Below, one piece after another: positions 63,949-64,000 of a DNA stretch of 64,000 bases; position 1 is the stretch's first letter, and every line of letters begins with the position of its first letter. Source of the DNA: Thalassotalea psychrophila (GTDB lineage Bacteria > Pseudomonadota > Gammaproteobacteria > Enterobacterales > Alteromonadaceae). Location: the NCBI RefSeq assembly GCF_031583595.1, contig NZ_CP134145.1, positions 3,100,001-3,164,000 of the forward strand, given 5' to 3'. The notes below the pieces were generated by a model. It worked only from the letters and a program-made list of their open reading frames with translations. It was not told where the DNA came from and did not search any database. The translations under genes were made by a program, and so were the position numbers.

Positions 63949-64000
63949 CTCTCTAGAACTCAGTAAAATTTATACATTTAAAAGTGACGGACATTATAAG

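Overview
The window is chromosomal DNA of an AT-rich marine gammaproteobacterium. The gene order (pabB-nudL-sdaA, hemA-prfA-prmC opposite lolB-ispE-prs-rplY-pth-ychF, truC-yqcC beside DUF3549/DUF3301 genes) and the surface proteins (VolA-type lipase, M6 protease, thrombospondin type 3/OmpA protein) point to Alteromonadales, most likely Colwelliaceae (Colwellia/Thalassotalea). That placement is inference from protein resemblance and gene order; no search was run.

Layout. 1-13 kb: folate and serine genes, cysB, topA, a large repeat-rich lipoprotein and a dicarboxylate/amino-acid symporter. 13-29 kb: tpm, sohB, a VolA-like lipase, yciK, then the two divergent housekeeping blocks (prmC/prfA/hemA on the minus strand; lolB to ychF on the plus strand) and an acyl-CoA synthetase. 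29-32 kb: a secreted M6 metalloprotease and a gene-poor stretch. 32.2-35.7 kb: six small, mostly membrane-protein genes of unknown function, each preceded by the same short GAGCGA-centred repeat. 36-44 kb: a cold-shock protein with a long leader, truC/yqcC, a UbiA-type prenyltransferase, an AcuI-like reductase and thiol-redox genes. 44.7-50.3 kb: a 1853-residue surface protein. 50-54 kb: a RIO-type kinase, TauE permease, methyltransferase, a decayed BKACE gene and a thioesterase.

54.4-62.66 kb is a genomic island inserted at the 3' end of a tRNA-Ser(GGA) gene. A 16-bp direct repeat of the tRNA end marks both borders, and paired TGACGGTCTT sites lie just inside each border. The island carries a tyrosine integrase with a 1-nt-overlapping partner gene, an AlpA-type regulator behind two identical-arm operators, a ParB-like protein behind a cluster of GTGCAT palindromes, and a 2-kb block bounded by a 25/26-bp inverted repeat. 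That block holds two small membrane proteins and an exported Rieske-like/ankyrin protein that has lost all four Fe-S ligands. Two integron-type cassettes follow, with clear attC sites but no integron integrase in view. One cassette encodes a putative HEPN-like protein. nadA closes the window.

The strongest unexplained signals are the GAGCGA element found upstream of every small gene in two separate clusters, the ligand-less Rieske/ankyrin protein, attC cassettes inside a tRNA island, and the island's repeated CCGTAGTT structures.
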